A DNA stretch of 64,000 nucleotides, taken from assembly GCA_027186245.1 (NCBI GenBank), contig CP114482.1, positions 4,097,001-4,161,000 of the forward strand. The letters are read 5' to 3'. Both the position numbers and the translations under genes were made by a program. Source of the stretch: Coriaria nepalensis (Eukaryota; Streptophyta; Magnoliopsida; Cucurbitales; Coriariaceae). Each line of letters starts with the position of its first letter. Positions within the stretch are counted from its first letter, which is position 1. The notes under the pieces were generated by a model. That model was not told the origin of the DNA and made no database searches. It saw only the letters and a list, made by a program, of their open reading frames with translations. Below are positions 1 through 12,093 of the stretch, piece after piece.

Positions 1-1648
1 AATTAAACTTTATGTCAAAATTTAAAATAAATAAAGTAATATCATTTTTTTTAAAGATATCTAAATTAATTGAGCTAGAGCAATGCTAACGTGGAGAAGT
101 GGGGTATAAAGTTAATAACTCAAAGTTTGAGTGGTTAAAGTCGTCATTATATTTGTATAATATATGATGGGAGGTAGCGGGTCCATGATACTCTACTGAA
201 ACGCACTCGATAATGCTTTTTAATGATAAGGCTTTTTTAATGACGTCACTAATAAAAAGAAATGAAAAAAAAATAATAGTAAATAATATAATATAATATA
301 ATAATAATAATAATTTTAACGTACGTACAAATTTTTTTTCTGAAACATAATGAAGTGCATGGGCATCGGAACATCCATGTGTGCCTATCGTACCGAGTTT
401 AGTACAGCATTCACGAGTTTTTAACAACTAAAAAAAAAACCCTGGAGGTCCCACAATTTGTATTAAAAAAACGTTGGTGGTTTTGACGGTTTAGATAAAT
501 AAAAAGAAATAAAGTAAGTCCAATTTAATAAATACCAGCTTTTTCTTTTTCGAAAAGTGGAGATGGAGATAATAAAATGAGTCGAGCTGATATGAATATG
601 AAAAATATAATCTTTTTTGAGTTCGGTCTAAGTACGGATATAGCACGGTTTATTCTTTTTTGAGTTCGGTCTAAATACGGATACGGCACGGTTTATCATA
701 TCGGTATGATATAATTATGTTCCTTATAATTTATTAATGTGTTATTTAGTATTATTGATTTACTAGTTATGTTACTTACATATTATCATATTATTAATAT
801 TATTCTCGTTTATTTAAAATAAATATATAAAAAATGATTGAGCTCATGAGCCTACGGTCTTTAATGGGCTCACAGGTCAACAAATATTAATGATCCATGC
901 CATGATACGACATATATATATATGGCCAGTTTATTAAATATGTTCATACCATTCCCATAATTTTGAACATAGATACTAGACTTACTGTGCTTGACACTAG
1001 TATCGTGACCTAAACATATCATGCTGTGTCAGACACATTTTGTTACCTTTTACGGAGAGGGATGATGAATTGGCTGGCTAATGCGGACTATGTATCGAAT
1101 TTAATTATGATGTTGATATTCCTGTCACATTGAATTGAATTATTATCTAATTTATATATAAATGAATTGTTATTATTTTTTGTTGTATATGATTTTATTT
1201 GCATTTTTTATTTAACTTAGGACACGGTTAAGAAACTATTAACCTCATTCGGTCGTTTAAGTATTTACTATTTAAGATTTTATATAAGATTTATTTTGAA
1301 TTTTGAGTTCGATATTATATATAATATTTTTCGAGACTCATCATCATCAATTAACCTTACGGAGATGAATATTTCACTTTTAGTATGTCTAACGCTGAAT
1401 AAGGGATAAGTGGAAAAGATAATTTCATATCATGACGTGAAATAATCATAAACAAACCAAACAAAGAAGTAGAAAAACCACTGTGATTGTCGCAAAAATG
1501 CAACCAAACATGCCATGTCATGATAAGAATGAGGGAGACGGGCAATAACTCTAATGAAATATCAGAGATGGGTCGGGTCACATGGACAACACATATAATT
1601 AACCTGTCTTCATACATAGCAGGTGATCAAACTACGTACAATTAATGC

Positions 1649-1694
<46 letters not shown>

Positions 1695-3059
1695 ACCTGG
1701 AAACTGAAATTAAGGAAAAGAGTCCCCTCAGTATATCATACTGATTAACAATCATTATCAATATTTTCAATTTGCTTGGTTACGTGAAAACGGTTCCTTC
1801 ACGCAATCGATCACACTTACATCTTTCTCTTTTTATTGCATGCTTTTCTTTCAAACCCAGCCTTCTCTTCTCATGACTTTTATGATCACTTATACTGATT
1901 AGCATCAAACTTTACAGATCCACGTCTATGATTATTATACACAAGTTTATCCAATACAATTATTATTATTAATTTATTAATTAATATGATTATGTTTGCT
2001 TATAAAGAATCCATGAAGGTGTTTTTTTGTATGATTATCGGTTGGTTTAGCACTCTTCGCTGGTTTCTAGAACTGTTAAACCTAATTTTCAACTATTTAA
2101 ATTTTTTAAAATAATCGGTAACTTATTATATATTTATTTAAATACCGATATTAAATACTAATAAAACTTGAATCCAGTAACAGACAAATACCAAATAAAT
2201 AAAAAAAAGCCACCACAAGTTTATACTTTGCCTCCTACGCAATTGTCTATTTTGGTGTCTTCAATGAGTTTCCAGGCATTGCAGTCGCAATACGCTAAAG
2301 AAAAAGCTAAAAGGCTTTTAAGGAGTAAAGAAGGCATGAAGTAATTTACATCCAAATTAAAATAAAACCCAGTAAGTAGGGCCCACGGTATAAAAAGCCC
2401 ATGTCATCAATATAAGTGATGTGGGCCCCCCCCAATCTTCCACAGCTTCTTTGCTTCGTCACCTTCCACCAGAATACCAAATCCGATGTACGATCATATT
2501 GTTTTATGGAATCCATCAGTGATGTAAGAAACTCAAATCTATTTGTTAATTACATCATGTAATTGTAATTATTCTTTTCTCTTTATGGAAATAATATATA
2601 ATTATTGAAAAGGATATCTTATTTGACACGTGTCGGATATTTTAATATTTATTAGGTCCCAAATAATTAGATTATACGATGCTTTTTAATCTAATCAATC
2701 ACTAATTAATGATTATCTTATTCTTATCATATTGTTTAATAATTATTAAAATGATTATCGATACTAAAAATATATATATAAGAATATATTTTTGACACAT
2801 CCATCCACAACCGAATCCCACTCTCTAGATTAGTTAATTATTCTCATAATGGTTAAGTTAAACTATACAGTCCAAACGTATCTAGTCTTCTAATTGGTTT
2901 TTTCTTCTTTTTTTTTTTTTTTTGGTTGTTTTTTTTCTATTGTTTCTTTCTTGGTTTCTTCTTTAATCTGGATATAGACATGTTATTTTAGAAAAAAAAA
3001 ATTGGAGTTCACTATTTTTCTCTTAAAATGCATTTTAGAAAAGGGAAAACTCTCTATTT
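1..3059. other. AT-rich intergenic DNA, no gene seen
   Basis: No reading frame here resembles a known protein. The stretch is AT-rich with homopolymer runs (41 T at 1650-1690, another T-rich run near 2908-2935), short TA runs near 905-920, and a 43-base tandem repeat listed separately. A GC-richer patch near 2370-2480 contains a run of nine C and looks like ordinary intergenic sequence. Nothing supports an RNA gene. Confidence 0.6.
611..696. repeat. 43-bp tandem repeat, two copies
   Basis: Two adjacent 43-base units (611-653 and 654-696) differ at only a few positions. Each starts with TCTTTTTTGAGTTCGGTCTA and ends in GCACGGTTTAT. The changes are transitions. No function is apparent. Confidence 0.85.
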
Positions 3060-4476
3060 TTAAAATGATCAAGCTTTTTCTCAAGCAATGTCATATGAAC
3101 TTCAAGCATTAGCTAAAACTCATGCTTGTGAATTGGTTGATTTACCTCCTGAAAGTTAGCTGCTTGATATCAATGGATGTTCAAGATTAAGATTCATGCA
3201 AACGATTCACTTGAACAACATAAAGCTCGACTTGTGGCATATGGATTCGCACAGAAACATGGGATTGACATGGGGAAACCCTTGCTCTGATAGCACGTAT
3301 TACCTTAGTTTGTAGTCAAATTGTTATTGCTAGTCATTGGTCCATATCTTAGATGGATGTTAAAAATATTCTTCTCCATGGTGATTTAACTAAGGTAATA
3401 CGTGCTATCAAACAAAGTTTATTGTTTGAAAAAAATGCTTTATGGTTTGAAGTAAGCACCATATGCATGTTTATAAAGTTCATCCAAGCTGTCACTAGGA
3501 AAAGGGGGTATACTTTCTTACTCCTTATGTTGATTACATGATTATCACTAGGAAAAATTTAAGGAATTACCGATCTCAGAATCTTTCTAGGGAAAATTTC
3601 GAAATGAAAGATCTTGATACTCCTAGCTACTTCGGTCTATCTTTTGATGAATCTGGTTATTAACCCTATTTAACCTAAATATTCTATTGATCTTTTATCT
3701 CAGATAGGTTTCACTGATAGTGCAATAGCTTCCACTCCTTCAAAAGTTAATGTCAAGTTTACTCTTACTGATGGTACTCCACTTCCTAATGTAACCCTAT
3801 ATCGATAGGTCGTTGATAGTCTAATATATATCATTATCACCTGTCCTGATATAGCCTATGCATTCCATATCGTTAGTCAGTTCATGAAAGCACCTCGTAC
3901 CATAGACTCTAGTATTGTATTTTGTATCCTTTAGTTCGTTAAGGGTAACTTATTTCATGGTCACTTCTCAACAAACTCCTCTCTTGTCCTGTGAAGATAT
4001 TTTTGATGTTGATTGGGTAGGCGATCCCACTGGCAGAAGATTTACTACTAAATATTGCTTTTATATAAGAGACTCGCTCATCTTTTGGTAGAGTAAGAAA
4101 CAAACAATTGTTAGTAGATCTAATACTACAGCTAAATATCAAGCTCTAGTGGATTCTGTTTAAGAGCTATTTGGCTACGATGGTTACTTAGTGATATGGG
4201 AGTGAGTCATTGCGGCTTTATTATTTATTGAGATAATCACAATATTTTTCAAACATCTCACAATGATATTTTTCATGAGCATACCAAACAACTAGAAAAT
4301 GATTGTCATTTTACTCGCCATCATCTTACTTCTAATACAGTGGATCTTATTTCTATATTCTCAGTTAATCAAATTGTTGATATATTCACTAAAGCTCATC
4401 CTCCTGGATGTTTCATGATTTTGTTATCAAATTAACTCCAGTTGCTATCTCTATTGCAATCTTGAGTTTGTGAGGA
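3060..4476 (+). pseudogene. Ty1/copia reverse transcriptase-RNase H relic
   Basis: Broken 3' part of a copia polyprotein on the plus strand. Visible in order: the start of the RT domain (near 3085, similar to ELQAL-K-TH--ELVDLP), GFAQKHGID near 3245, the RT hallmark MDVKN-LLHGDL at 3353-3391, the YVDYMIIT segment near 3523 replacing YVDDMIIT, the RT-RNase H connection with TCPDIAYAF-IVSQFM near 3840, and RNase H with DVDWVGDPT and SKKQTIVSRS at 4007-4120. Many stops and frameshifts interrupt it, and no gag, protease or integrase is present upstream. A purine stretch and TGTTAGAATAG at 4477 probably mark the start of its 3' LTR. Dead copy; the family assignment is firm, the boundaries are not. 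Confidence 0.85.
3288..3410. repeat. Perfect 23-bp inverted repeat inside the copia relic
   Basis: Left arm 3288-3310 begins TGATAGCACGTATTACC; right arm 3388-3410 is its exact reverse complement, with a 77-base spacer containing the MDVKN motif. In copia RT the left arm codes the segment before MDVKN, whereas the right arm sits where the sequence after GDL should code EVYM. The right arm therefore looks like an inverted duplicate of the left. Confidence 0.85.
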
Positions 4477-4721
4477 TGTTAGAATAGATATATATTATTT
4501 TTCCTACTCTTTTCTAGGTTAAGTGTATGATACCTCTTTATTGTATTATTCATAGAACATTAATACAATATGCAATTCTTTCTATATTTTTGTTTCTCTT
4601 TATTTTAACTTTAACTCATAATTATATATAAGATTGATATGATATATGAAATGATGATATAAAACTAACGTATGTAGTAAAATTAACCTACCCACCAAAA
4701 ACAAAAATTATATAAATAGTA
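4477..4721 (+). repeat. Probable 3' LTR of the preceding copia relic and spacer
   Basis: TGTTAGAATAG follows a short purine run (GTGAGGA) just after the RNase H frame, the normal place for a copia 3' LTR. The far end is unclear; a CA near 4618 (AACTTTAACTCA) is one candidate. No matching 5' LTR was found in the window, so this is inferred from position. Confidence 0.4.
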
Positions 4722-4881
4722 TGAAAGGATAATTTAGTCTTTTCCTTTATTTACATTATTACGTTTCCTATTAGCAAACCCTGACCCTACCTTATATATA
4801 AGAACCATGCTACAACAGCTTGTATCATTATGAAACATAATACATCAATATATAGTACCATATAAATTTTCACAGATTACA
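4722..4881 (+). repeat. 5' LTR of the small copia element
   Basis: Begins TGAAAGGATAATTTAG and ends ATTACA. A TATA-like CCTTATATATAAG at 4791-4803 fits the LTR promoter. The copy at 7087-7242 matches it along its whole length with scattered substitutions and small gaps. Confidence 0.9.
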
Positions 4882-4893
4882 TGGTATCAGAGT
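4882..4893 (+). other. Primer-binding site (initiator tRNA-Met type)
   Basis: TGGTATCAGAGT directly follows the LTR. TGGTATCAGAGC is the usual plant copia primer-binding site complementary to the 3' end of initiator tRNA-Met; one base differs here. Confidence 0.85.
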
Positions 4894-4899
4894 CTTCTA

Positions 4900-5697
4900 T
4901 AGGATAATGCCCTTTCTCCACAACATGACCACATAGGAGAATTCTAGCTTAAACTCACCCAACTACCTTCTCCTACTACCACACTATCACTGACCATCAT
5001 ACCACCGTCAATGGCAGCGATGTCCGTAGCACAAATGACCCTGCTGCCCATTATACACATCACCAGATTAATCTCCGCTAATCTCAATGGAAATAAATAC
5101 CTAACCTAGAGGTTCTAAATGGAATCCATCCTAATAACACCCAATCTTATCTAACATATCAAAGGAACCCTCATTGCCCCCATTCTTGATGACCCAACTC
5201 AGCCCTCGCTTGCCTATCTTACGTGGATGAAAATGGATGGTTTCGTTGTTCGGTCAATAACGCAACACTCTCATCTAGGATATCTCATCTCGCTCTTGGA
5301 TGAAATTTTGCTCGTGACCTAGGGCTCATCGTTGCCAATTACTACATACACCAGTGTATGGCGAAAAAACCCTTGCTCAAATTCCAGCTTCAGACCATTA
5401 AGCAAGGTAATGTTCGAATCTCCCAATACCTCACTAACGATAAGAAAATTACCGATTCACTTGCATTAATTGGTAATGTTGTTTCTGATTGTGATCTCAT
5501 CTCCCATGTTATGAATGGTCTAGCACCAGAATATCATCAATTCATCATGACAATGGAGAACTGCATCCCTCCTTCATCCTTTTTCGAGCTTTGCTCCAAG
5601 TTGTTAGTGCATGAACAACATCTTCGCCAACACAATGCGGCCACTCACTCCACCCACACTAATAATATGGCGATGTTCTCCCAGAGCTCAAAACTAT
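4900..5697 (+). pseudogene. Copia gag remnant
   Basis: Gag-like coding sequence with several stops in its first half. An open stretch at 5358-5699 holds the typical copia gag block: LKFQLQTIKQG near residue 8, a helix-rich segment ISQYLT--K-ITDSLALIG, and LISHVMNGLAPEYHQFIM. Gag would form the virus-like particle. The usual CCHC knuckle is absent because the sequence changes abruptly at about 5698 into inverted RT sequence. Confidence 0.8.
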
Positions 5698-5980
5698 GAG
5701 GTTGTGACATATACACAACCTCATCAAGAGTGGTATGGAGAAAAACGTTGTTTACATCAATCTATTGAACATCCCAGCCATTCATAACGGCAAGTGAAAG
5801 AATAATCCGAACAGTGGTAGGTTCGACCACAGAGCTAAAAGTCTCAAAGAAATCTATGCCCTTAGCTTGATGAAATCACTTTGCAATGAGACGAGCCTTA
5901 TAGCGAAGAATAGAGCCACCTAGTTTTCGTTTAATACCGAACACCCATTTACATCCAACTAGATTTACACTAGGAGGCAT
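5698..5980 (-). pseudogene. Inverted segment of copia reverse transcriptase
   Basis: Read on the minus strand, about 280 bases encode the N-terminal part of copia RT: GCKWVFGIKRKLGG, then RYKARLIAK, FFETFSSVVEPTTVR, and DVNNVFLHTTLDEVVYMSQP. Two in-frame stops are present. The next RT motif in order, CLKKALYGLKQAPRAW, is on the plus strand from 5987. A segment has thus been flipped in place within an element otherwise read on the plus strand. Confidence 0.85.
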
Positions 5981-5983
5981 CAT

Positions 5984-7086
5984 GTTTGTTGTCTCAAGAA
6001 AGCATTATACGGCCTCAAACAAGCTCCTCGAGCTTGGTTTCATCACCTCACTGGCTGCTTCTCACTCTCGGTTTTAGTCTCTCGCTCGAACACGTTCCTT
6101 TTCGTCCGCAAAACTGGTTCCTCTCTTTGCTATCTCTTGATTTACTTTGACATTATCTTAATAATCGGTTTTGATGCTACTGCAATTACTACTCTTATTA
6201 CTCGCCTCAAGTCATCCTTCCAACTCAAGGATCATGGCACATTGAGCTACTTTCTCGATATTAAATCTCTTCCCATGGCTAATGGCATGCTAGTCACGCA
6301 GACTGGGTATATTGCAGATCTTTTCAAACGGACCAGCCTTTCCGATGTGAAACCTTATCCAACACCTGGTGTTTCAGGCCAGTAGCTTTCTTGATTTTTT
6401 CATGACCCTTTCTTTGACCATTCCATATACCATAGTGTGGTTAGTGCCCTCCAATATGCCACTATCATCCGTCCAGACATCCAATTTGTTGTTAACAAGG
6501 TTTCTCAATTTCTTCACTCTCCTATCGATGTGCACGGGTTATTGTAAAACATATCCTTCATTATTTAAAGGGCACTGCTTCTCATGGGCTTCACATCCAT
6601 CGTTCTTCATCTCTTACTCTCGAGGGATTTTCTGATGCCGATTGGGCTGGTTGCCTTGATGATCGCAAGTCTACAACTAGCTATTATATCTTTATGGGTA
6701 TAAATCTTGTCAATTGGTTCTCTAAAAAGCAGTCAACCATTGCTCGTTCTAGCACCGAATTTGAATGTCGTGTCGTTGCCCTCGTTGCTTCTGAAATTCA
6801 TTGGATTTCATATCTCCTTGATGAACTACATGTTGCTTCGATTTTTTCTCCTACTTTGTGGTGCGACAATGTCGAAGCCACTTACCTTGTTGCTAATCCT
6901 ATGTTTCATGCTCGCACGAAGCATATTGAGATAAATGTTCATTTTGTTCGGGATCTTGTATCAAAGAGTTTGCTTCATGTTTGTTACATTTCCACTATTG
7001 ATCAAATTGTTAATGCTCTTACGAAGAGTCTCTCCCATTCATGGTTCCAGCTCACCGTCAATCCTTACACTTCGCTTGAGGGAGGA
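5984..7086 (+). pseudogene. Copia RT C-terminal half and RNase H
   Basis: Starts at CLKKALYGLKQAPRAW, then frameshifts. The 6137-6385 stretch contains YFDIILI in place of the YVDDILI active-site motif (catalytic Asp pair lost) and QLKDHGTLSYFLDI. The 6694-7089 stretch is RNase H: NWFSKKQSTIARSSTEFE, LWCDNVEATYLVANP, TKHIEINVHFVRD and a final LTKSLSHSWFQ. The frame ends SLEGG followed by stop one base into the 3' LTR, so the coding end doubles as the purine tract (GAGGGAGGA). Confidence 0.85.
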
Positions 7087-7242
7087 TGAAAGGATAATTT
7101 AGTCTTTTCCTTTATTTATATTATTACGTTTTCTATTAACAAACCCTAACCCTACCTTATATATAAAATCTCTGCTATAGTAGTATCATTATGAAACATA
7201 ATACATCAATATGTAGCACCATACCATTCTCCATAGATTACG
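7087..7242 (+). repeat. 3' LTR of the small copia element
   Basis: Starts TGAAAGGATAATTTAG immediately after the purine tract GAGGGAGGA. Aligns with 4722-4881 over its full length; it ends ATTACG where the 5' copy ends ATTACA, so the terminal A has mutated or the edge has been lost. Confidence 0.85.
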
Positions 7243-9042
7243 CAATACTATTTTATTGTTACGACAAAAGTTGAGGGGAACAAAATTCAAACAAACTAAA
7301 TAAAAATCCTTAATGCATATATATGCTAGCTTTCGGAAAAGAAAAAAAAAACACACACAAACACTCATAATTAATGTGCTAATATTAAAATACATTAGTG
7401 TAGATAAAATAGGAGGGGATAAGGTATTCTAGTGGAAATGGGAGAAGAAAGGCAGGCTTAGGATTAGGGAATTGATCAGGATCATAAGGAATCTAATTAT
7501 TTTATTTAAATGTCTGATATTCTGTTAGATCATGGGTCACTTATAAGAATTGAGTTGGAAAATGTTGGAATCTATTGTCACAAGCATTAAAAAAATAAAT
7601 ATTTATAATTATAAATAAAGTTTAGGCCTCCTACGGACTCCAATTACTATAGCAAGGGTGGACTTTTCAATCTAATCAAATAATGGTATTCATTTGTACC
7701 CATGACGTGTCATGTGCCTTATTTTTGAAGGGCCTGCGAATATGATGAAACCTAGTAATGAAACTAGATATAGATCATATGTATGTATATTATCCTTGAC
7801 TGAGAGCTAATCCACTGTTTACCTTATTTATACAAAGGGTAGAAATATTTTTGTAAATATATAATGTATAGTTATATAATATATTAAATTTTATTATATT
7901 ATAAATATTGTTTTCATTCATTATATTAAAGTGATATTTATAAGTACGGTGGAATTTGGTGTATTATACAACTATGCACCATTTACTTTAATAATTTTTC
8001 TAAATTGTATATTGTTTTCTTTTCATTGTTAGAGTTTTGTATAACTATATAATACACGCTCATAAAGCTTTGTGTTGATCGAGATTCGAGAAGTACAATA
8101 CGAATCTTATCATATTTATCATTGTATGGAATTCCCTAAAGCTAAAAAATTAATATCATCATCTCAATTTAATTCAATGTTACCTCTATCTATATTAATT
8201 TATACAAACGAGATCGTCTACTGTTGGCTAGTTTTGTAAGAAAGTTTATTCCTTTACAAGAGGAATGAAAAGTAATTAAAAAAAATGAACTAAATCATGG
8301 GTGGCCATTAGCGTGTTTGAGGCGGGCCCTAGGCATGGATCTTAAAATGGGATGTGTCATACTTGAGCTGGGCATAAAATGAGACCGTGTGGCCATCTCA
8401 AATAGATTCGTTTCGGATTGACAACTCTAGTACTTGACAGCTCTAGTAGGGTTAGAAATATAATTATTGTGATTTTTGTGCTAGGAGAAAATGAAAATGA
8501 TGAAGTGGTTGGTATTCGTAAAAGAAGAACGATGTTGATAAATTAAAGTGATGGACGCCAATTATTTGCAGTGTTTAGAAACGGATTACTCTTCTCCCTA
8601 GGTAAAGTTTGGTCTTTATATACTTTTGATATGAAAACAAACCTAAATCATTACATGTGTCAACTTCTCATTGACTAGTACGTGGATACACCGGATGTGC
8701 TCCACTATAATGGTGGTACCTTTCATTCAAGAGTATAGATGTGTTCCCTCGATGGTGTCAGAGTGCCTTCCCATTCTTGTTTGTATACTCACCGACCATA
8801 CTATTAGCCTTGGCTCTTCAGCTTAGGCTACCAAAGTGTAACCTCTAGCCAAGCCACATTAGGCTGCATGAATCAGACCCCATGAGGCTAACCCTGCTCC
8901 TCGGCTCCTCAGTTCGGTCTCCTACTTACTCTTACCCCACACCATAACGCCTTGATATCGAGATTGTGAGATGAGCTGATGCTAAGGGAAGATAATATCT
9001 GATCTAATAAGAACTATGATCAAGTAGTTTAAGTATTTAGTG
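7243..9042. other. Intergenic DNA, no gene recognised
   Basis: No convincing coding sequence. Near 8290-8440 a short stretch ends in GGATTGACAACTCTAG and resembles the ends of plant hAT-type elements, but no mate was found. The segment 8690-8960 is GC-richer and more complex than its surroundings, suggesting an old unclassified repeat. Confidence 0.5.
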
Positions 9043-10758
9043 TTAAGAATCTTAATAATAGATAATATAGTTGGGTATGTTTCCTACAAGTTTGAACTTT
9101 TAGGATACTCTATTATTTAACATGGTATCAGAGCTAGGTTTTATAGGATGAGACTTAATCTCGAACAAAGCTTTTACAAATTCATGAGATGAGGCTTAAG
9201 TTGTTCAGTTTCTGCAATCTAGTATTTCGTTTTCTTTTTCTTCTTTCTTTTGAAATCTAGTTTCATTTGTCCTTTTATTATGTGAGTGTGAAGTTGGATG
9301 AGAAGAATTATTCGTACTGGAGTTATGTGATAAGAAATTTTCTTAAGGGTAAAAAAATGTGGGATATGTTAGTAGAATTTCTGTGAAACCCTAAGGATAC
9401 TGATGAGGGTGATAAGAGTTATGCTGCTTTGATAGATGCTTGGGAAGCAAATAATGTAAAAATCATTACGTGGATTAACAATTTTATTGAGCATTCCATA
9501 GTGGCAAAGTATGAGACATCAAAGCAGGTTTGAGATTATCTACAACGGTTATTCACTCAATCAAATTTTGCAAAGTAGTATCAATTGGAGGATGATGTAT
9601 GAGCTCTTCATCAGAAGAATATGAGTATTTATGAGTTTTATTTTTCTATGAAAGACTTTGGGATCAATTGGCTCTTATAGAATCAGAAGAATTAAAAGGC
9701 TTATGGTGCATATATTAATCGTAGAGAGTATCAACAATTGACACATTTTTTAACAATACTTTGCTGTGATTTTGAAGGATTTAGAGGTTGAATTTTGCAT
9801 TGTTCTCCACTTCTTTTTGGTGACTCAGTTGTCAGCGAGTTAGTGGCTAAAGAAATATGTCTTAAGTCTTAGTTCTGAAAATGGAATTCTTTCTACTTCT
9901 AATTATTCTATGTTATCAATTTTTTTCTAAGCCATTCTCTAATAATCAGAATAAGCCTTACACAAGGGTTTCCTTCAATGAGTGCAGTTTCTGTAAGCAT
10001 AAATGTTATTGGAAGACTTAGTGTCTTAAGTTGCGATGATAGAATCAATCGCAGCAACAATCCCAAGCTTAGAAGCCTGACAACCAGTTAATGCTCATAG
10101 ACCACCTCAGGGTTATAAACCACCACAGTCTAATACTGTAGTAGTAATTTCATCAGGTCCTTTGACCGATCCTAATACTTTGGCTGAGCAATTTCATAAA
10201 TTTTTCTTATTATAACCACAAGCTATGTCTGCTTCTTTTTTCATAGGTCAGTTACCTTATAGTTCTTCGGGTATGTCACATTCTGTATGAGTTTTAGATT
10301 TTGGTGTTTCTCATCATATGTCTCAAGATTCTTCATATTTTGCTTCTGTATCTTGTTCTTCTTCTACTCCTGTCATGACTACTGATGGCACTCCTATGTC
10401 TTCATTGAGGTTAACGCAAAATATTCTTATTCTGATAGTTTACCTTTAACTATCCTACTTTATACCATCCTAATGTTGGCAGCTTGATATATCTCACTAT
10501 TTCTCATCTAGATATTGTATATGGTGTTCGTGTTATTAGTCAATTTATTGCTTCTTTAACTATAATTCATTAGATAGTTATTCTTTGTATTTTACGGTAT
10601 CTTCGTGGTACAGTCTTTCAGCATAATACTATTACTTTGCTCTTTGTTTATTCTTCTTTGCAGATTACATATTTCCTTACCAAGTTTCATTCTATTTCCC
10701 CTTTTTATTTTCTAGTCGTCAAACTCTCGATGCTTGTAGTTGCCGTATCATAAGTTTG
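9043..10758 (+). pseudogene. Ty1/copia gag-protease relic with deleted pol
   Basis: TGGTATCAGAGC at 9124-9135 is a primer-binding site, so sequence from about 9043 (TGTTAAGAATC) is probably LTR. Gag follows with many stops: ITWINNFIEHS near 9463, LFTQSNFAK near 9551, WDQLALIESEELKAYGAYINRRE near 9665 and CSFCKHKCYWKT, a decayed CCHC knuckle, near 9982. Protease is recognisable at 10295 as VLDFGVSHHMS, where the catalytic DSG has become DFG. The sequence then jumps to the RT-RNase H connection (NVGSLIYLTISHLDIVYGV near 10472) and to the last residues of the polyprotein, so integrase and most of RT are deleted. Confidence 0.8.
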
Positions 10759-11790
10759 AGTAGAGATGTTAAAAAATTTATGGTTTTATTATTTTATTAT
10801 ATAATAAAGGTAGAATAATCTTTTCAGTTCCTTTGTTTAGTCTATAAATAATCTTTTTGTATTTAAGTTAAATCAACTTTTCAATTATATTATGCAGCAT
10901 GAAACTCTAATTTTTTTATTTATTTCTTTAGATGATTTAATATTTAAAATGAATAAAGATAAATTTATATATGAAAATTCACTTGAAACCTCAAATTTAT
11001 ACGACCGGAGAAAATACTATAAATTCTTGTTAACAATAATATATGCAATTATTAGTATATGATTAATGTCTTAGATAAACAGCTTCACTAAATTAAATAT
11101 TACGTATAGACAAACTTCAATACATAATATTTTTATTTCTAAGTTTGAAATAAGCTTAGCTTCCCCTCCCTATCGCTCGAACACAGAATTTGTCTTCATC
11201 TTTAAATAAAAAAATTAATTATTTAATTATTTAATTAAATTACAATAAATAAAAAGTAAAGGAGATGAGAGATATAGGTGGTGGAAGTTCTGGTGGGCCA
11301 ATCTGCAATCGGAAGAGGTCATGAGCATACTTGCATAAACCAATATCGCGTTGCTAACATGGCAGACATTATATGCATCAGAGAAGTGGTAGTATTATGA
11401 ATCTTATCACCGCAGCGTAAATAATTGGAATGATGATTTTTTTTGAGTGCTTAATAATCTATATCTTATCAAGTTTTGGGTTGAAATTTGAATATCCTCT
11501 ATTATATAATTATATATAATATATAATATATAATTTAATTTAATTATTATATAAATATAGAAGGGATTTTCTCATAGAATTATACCTTAAAAAGCACAAA
11601 CGTAATTATTATTTCTAATGTTAGTTTAAAATGAAAATCAGGTTCCAATTTTCAGTTCATAAAAATGTAGATGGAGTAAGAAAGAAAAGAAAATATCTTT
11701 GAGAAAATCACTTTGCAGACCATTGAAGGAACAAACAAACAAATTGAAATTGGTAGCTGCCGACATCACCCAGACAAACTGAAGTCTCTC
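10759..11790. other. Possible LTR remnant, then AT-rich intergenic DNA
   Basis: TGTTAAAAAATTTATGG at about 10760 could be the start of the 3' LTR of the preceding copia relic; its end is not visible. The rest, including runs of TTAATTAATTAATT near 11215, shows no gene. Confidence 0.4.
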
Positions 11791-12082
11791 TAAAACAAGG
11801 ATAGAAATAGAATAAAATGTAGAAAATATTATTGAAAAATCTGAAAAATGATAGCTACAAAGCTGCCGCTATATAGAGAAAGAAAAGCTACCACTAATAT
11901 TTATCTGGGTATCAAAGAATAAAAGAATATTAAAAAATTTAATACTTTAATTGGTCTGAATGTAATTGAAATGGATTGAGTTATAGGACTATTTAAATTA
12001 TAACTTATATTTTGAGCTTCTCTTGTTTTGGAATTTTAACTTTACTTTCCCCTTCTCATAATCTCAATCTTTGCATGTGGCA
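11791..12082 (-). repeat. 3' LTR of the nested copia element
   Basis: Matches 19245-19531 with substitutions and a few gaps. On the minus strand it begins TGCCACATGCAAAGAT and ends CCTTGTTTTA. It directly follows the RNase H frame. The usual purine tract upstream is not recognisable, since the minus strand there is pyrimidine-rich. Confidence 0.8.
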
Positions 12083-12093
12083 GGAGAGGAAAA

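Larger units (their letters stand above)
4722..7242 (+). mobile_element. Deleted and rearranged Ty1/copia element with both LTRs
   Basis: A 2.5-kb copia element bounded by direct repeats of 160 and 156 bases. It keeps a gag remnant and an RT-RNase H remnant but has lost zinc knuckle, protease and integrase, about half the normal length. Part of the RT sequence is in opposite orientation (5698-5980). Flanking bases (TAGTA before, CAATA after) do not form a clean target duplication, so one edge has mutated or been rearranged. It cannot encode its own proteins. Confidence 0.85.

Noticed and set aside
86..427. 113-codon minus-strand frame with a hydrophobic stretch
   Set aside because: Low-complexity AT-rich DNA giving a Leu/Ile/Phe run; no homology or gene context recognised.
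8690..8960. GC-richer patch considered as an exon or RNA gene
   Set aside because: No open frame of note, no splice pattern, and no tRNA/snRNA signature; left as unclassified repeat.
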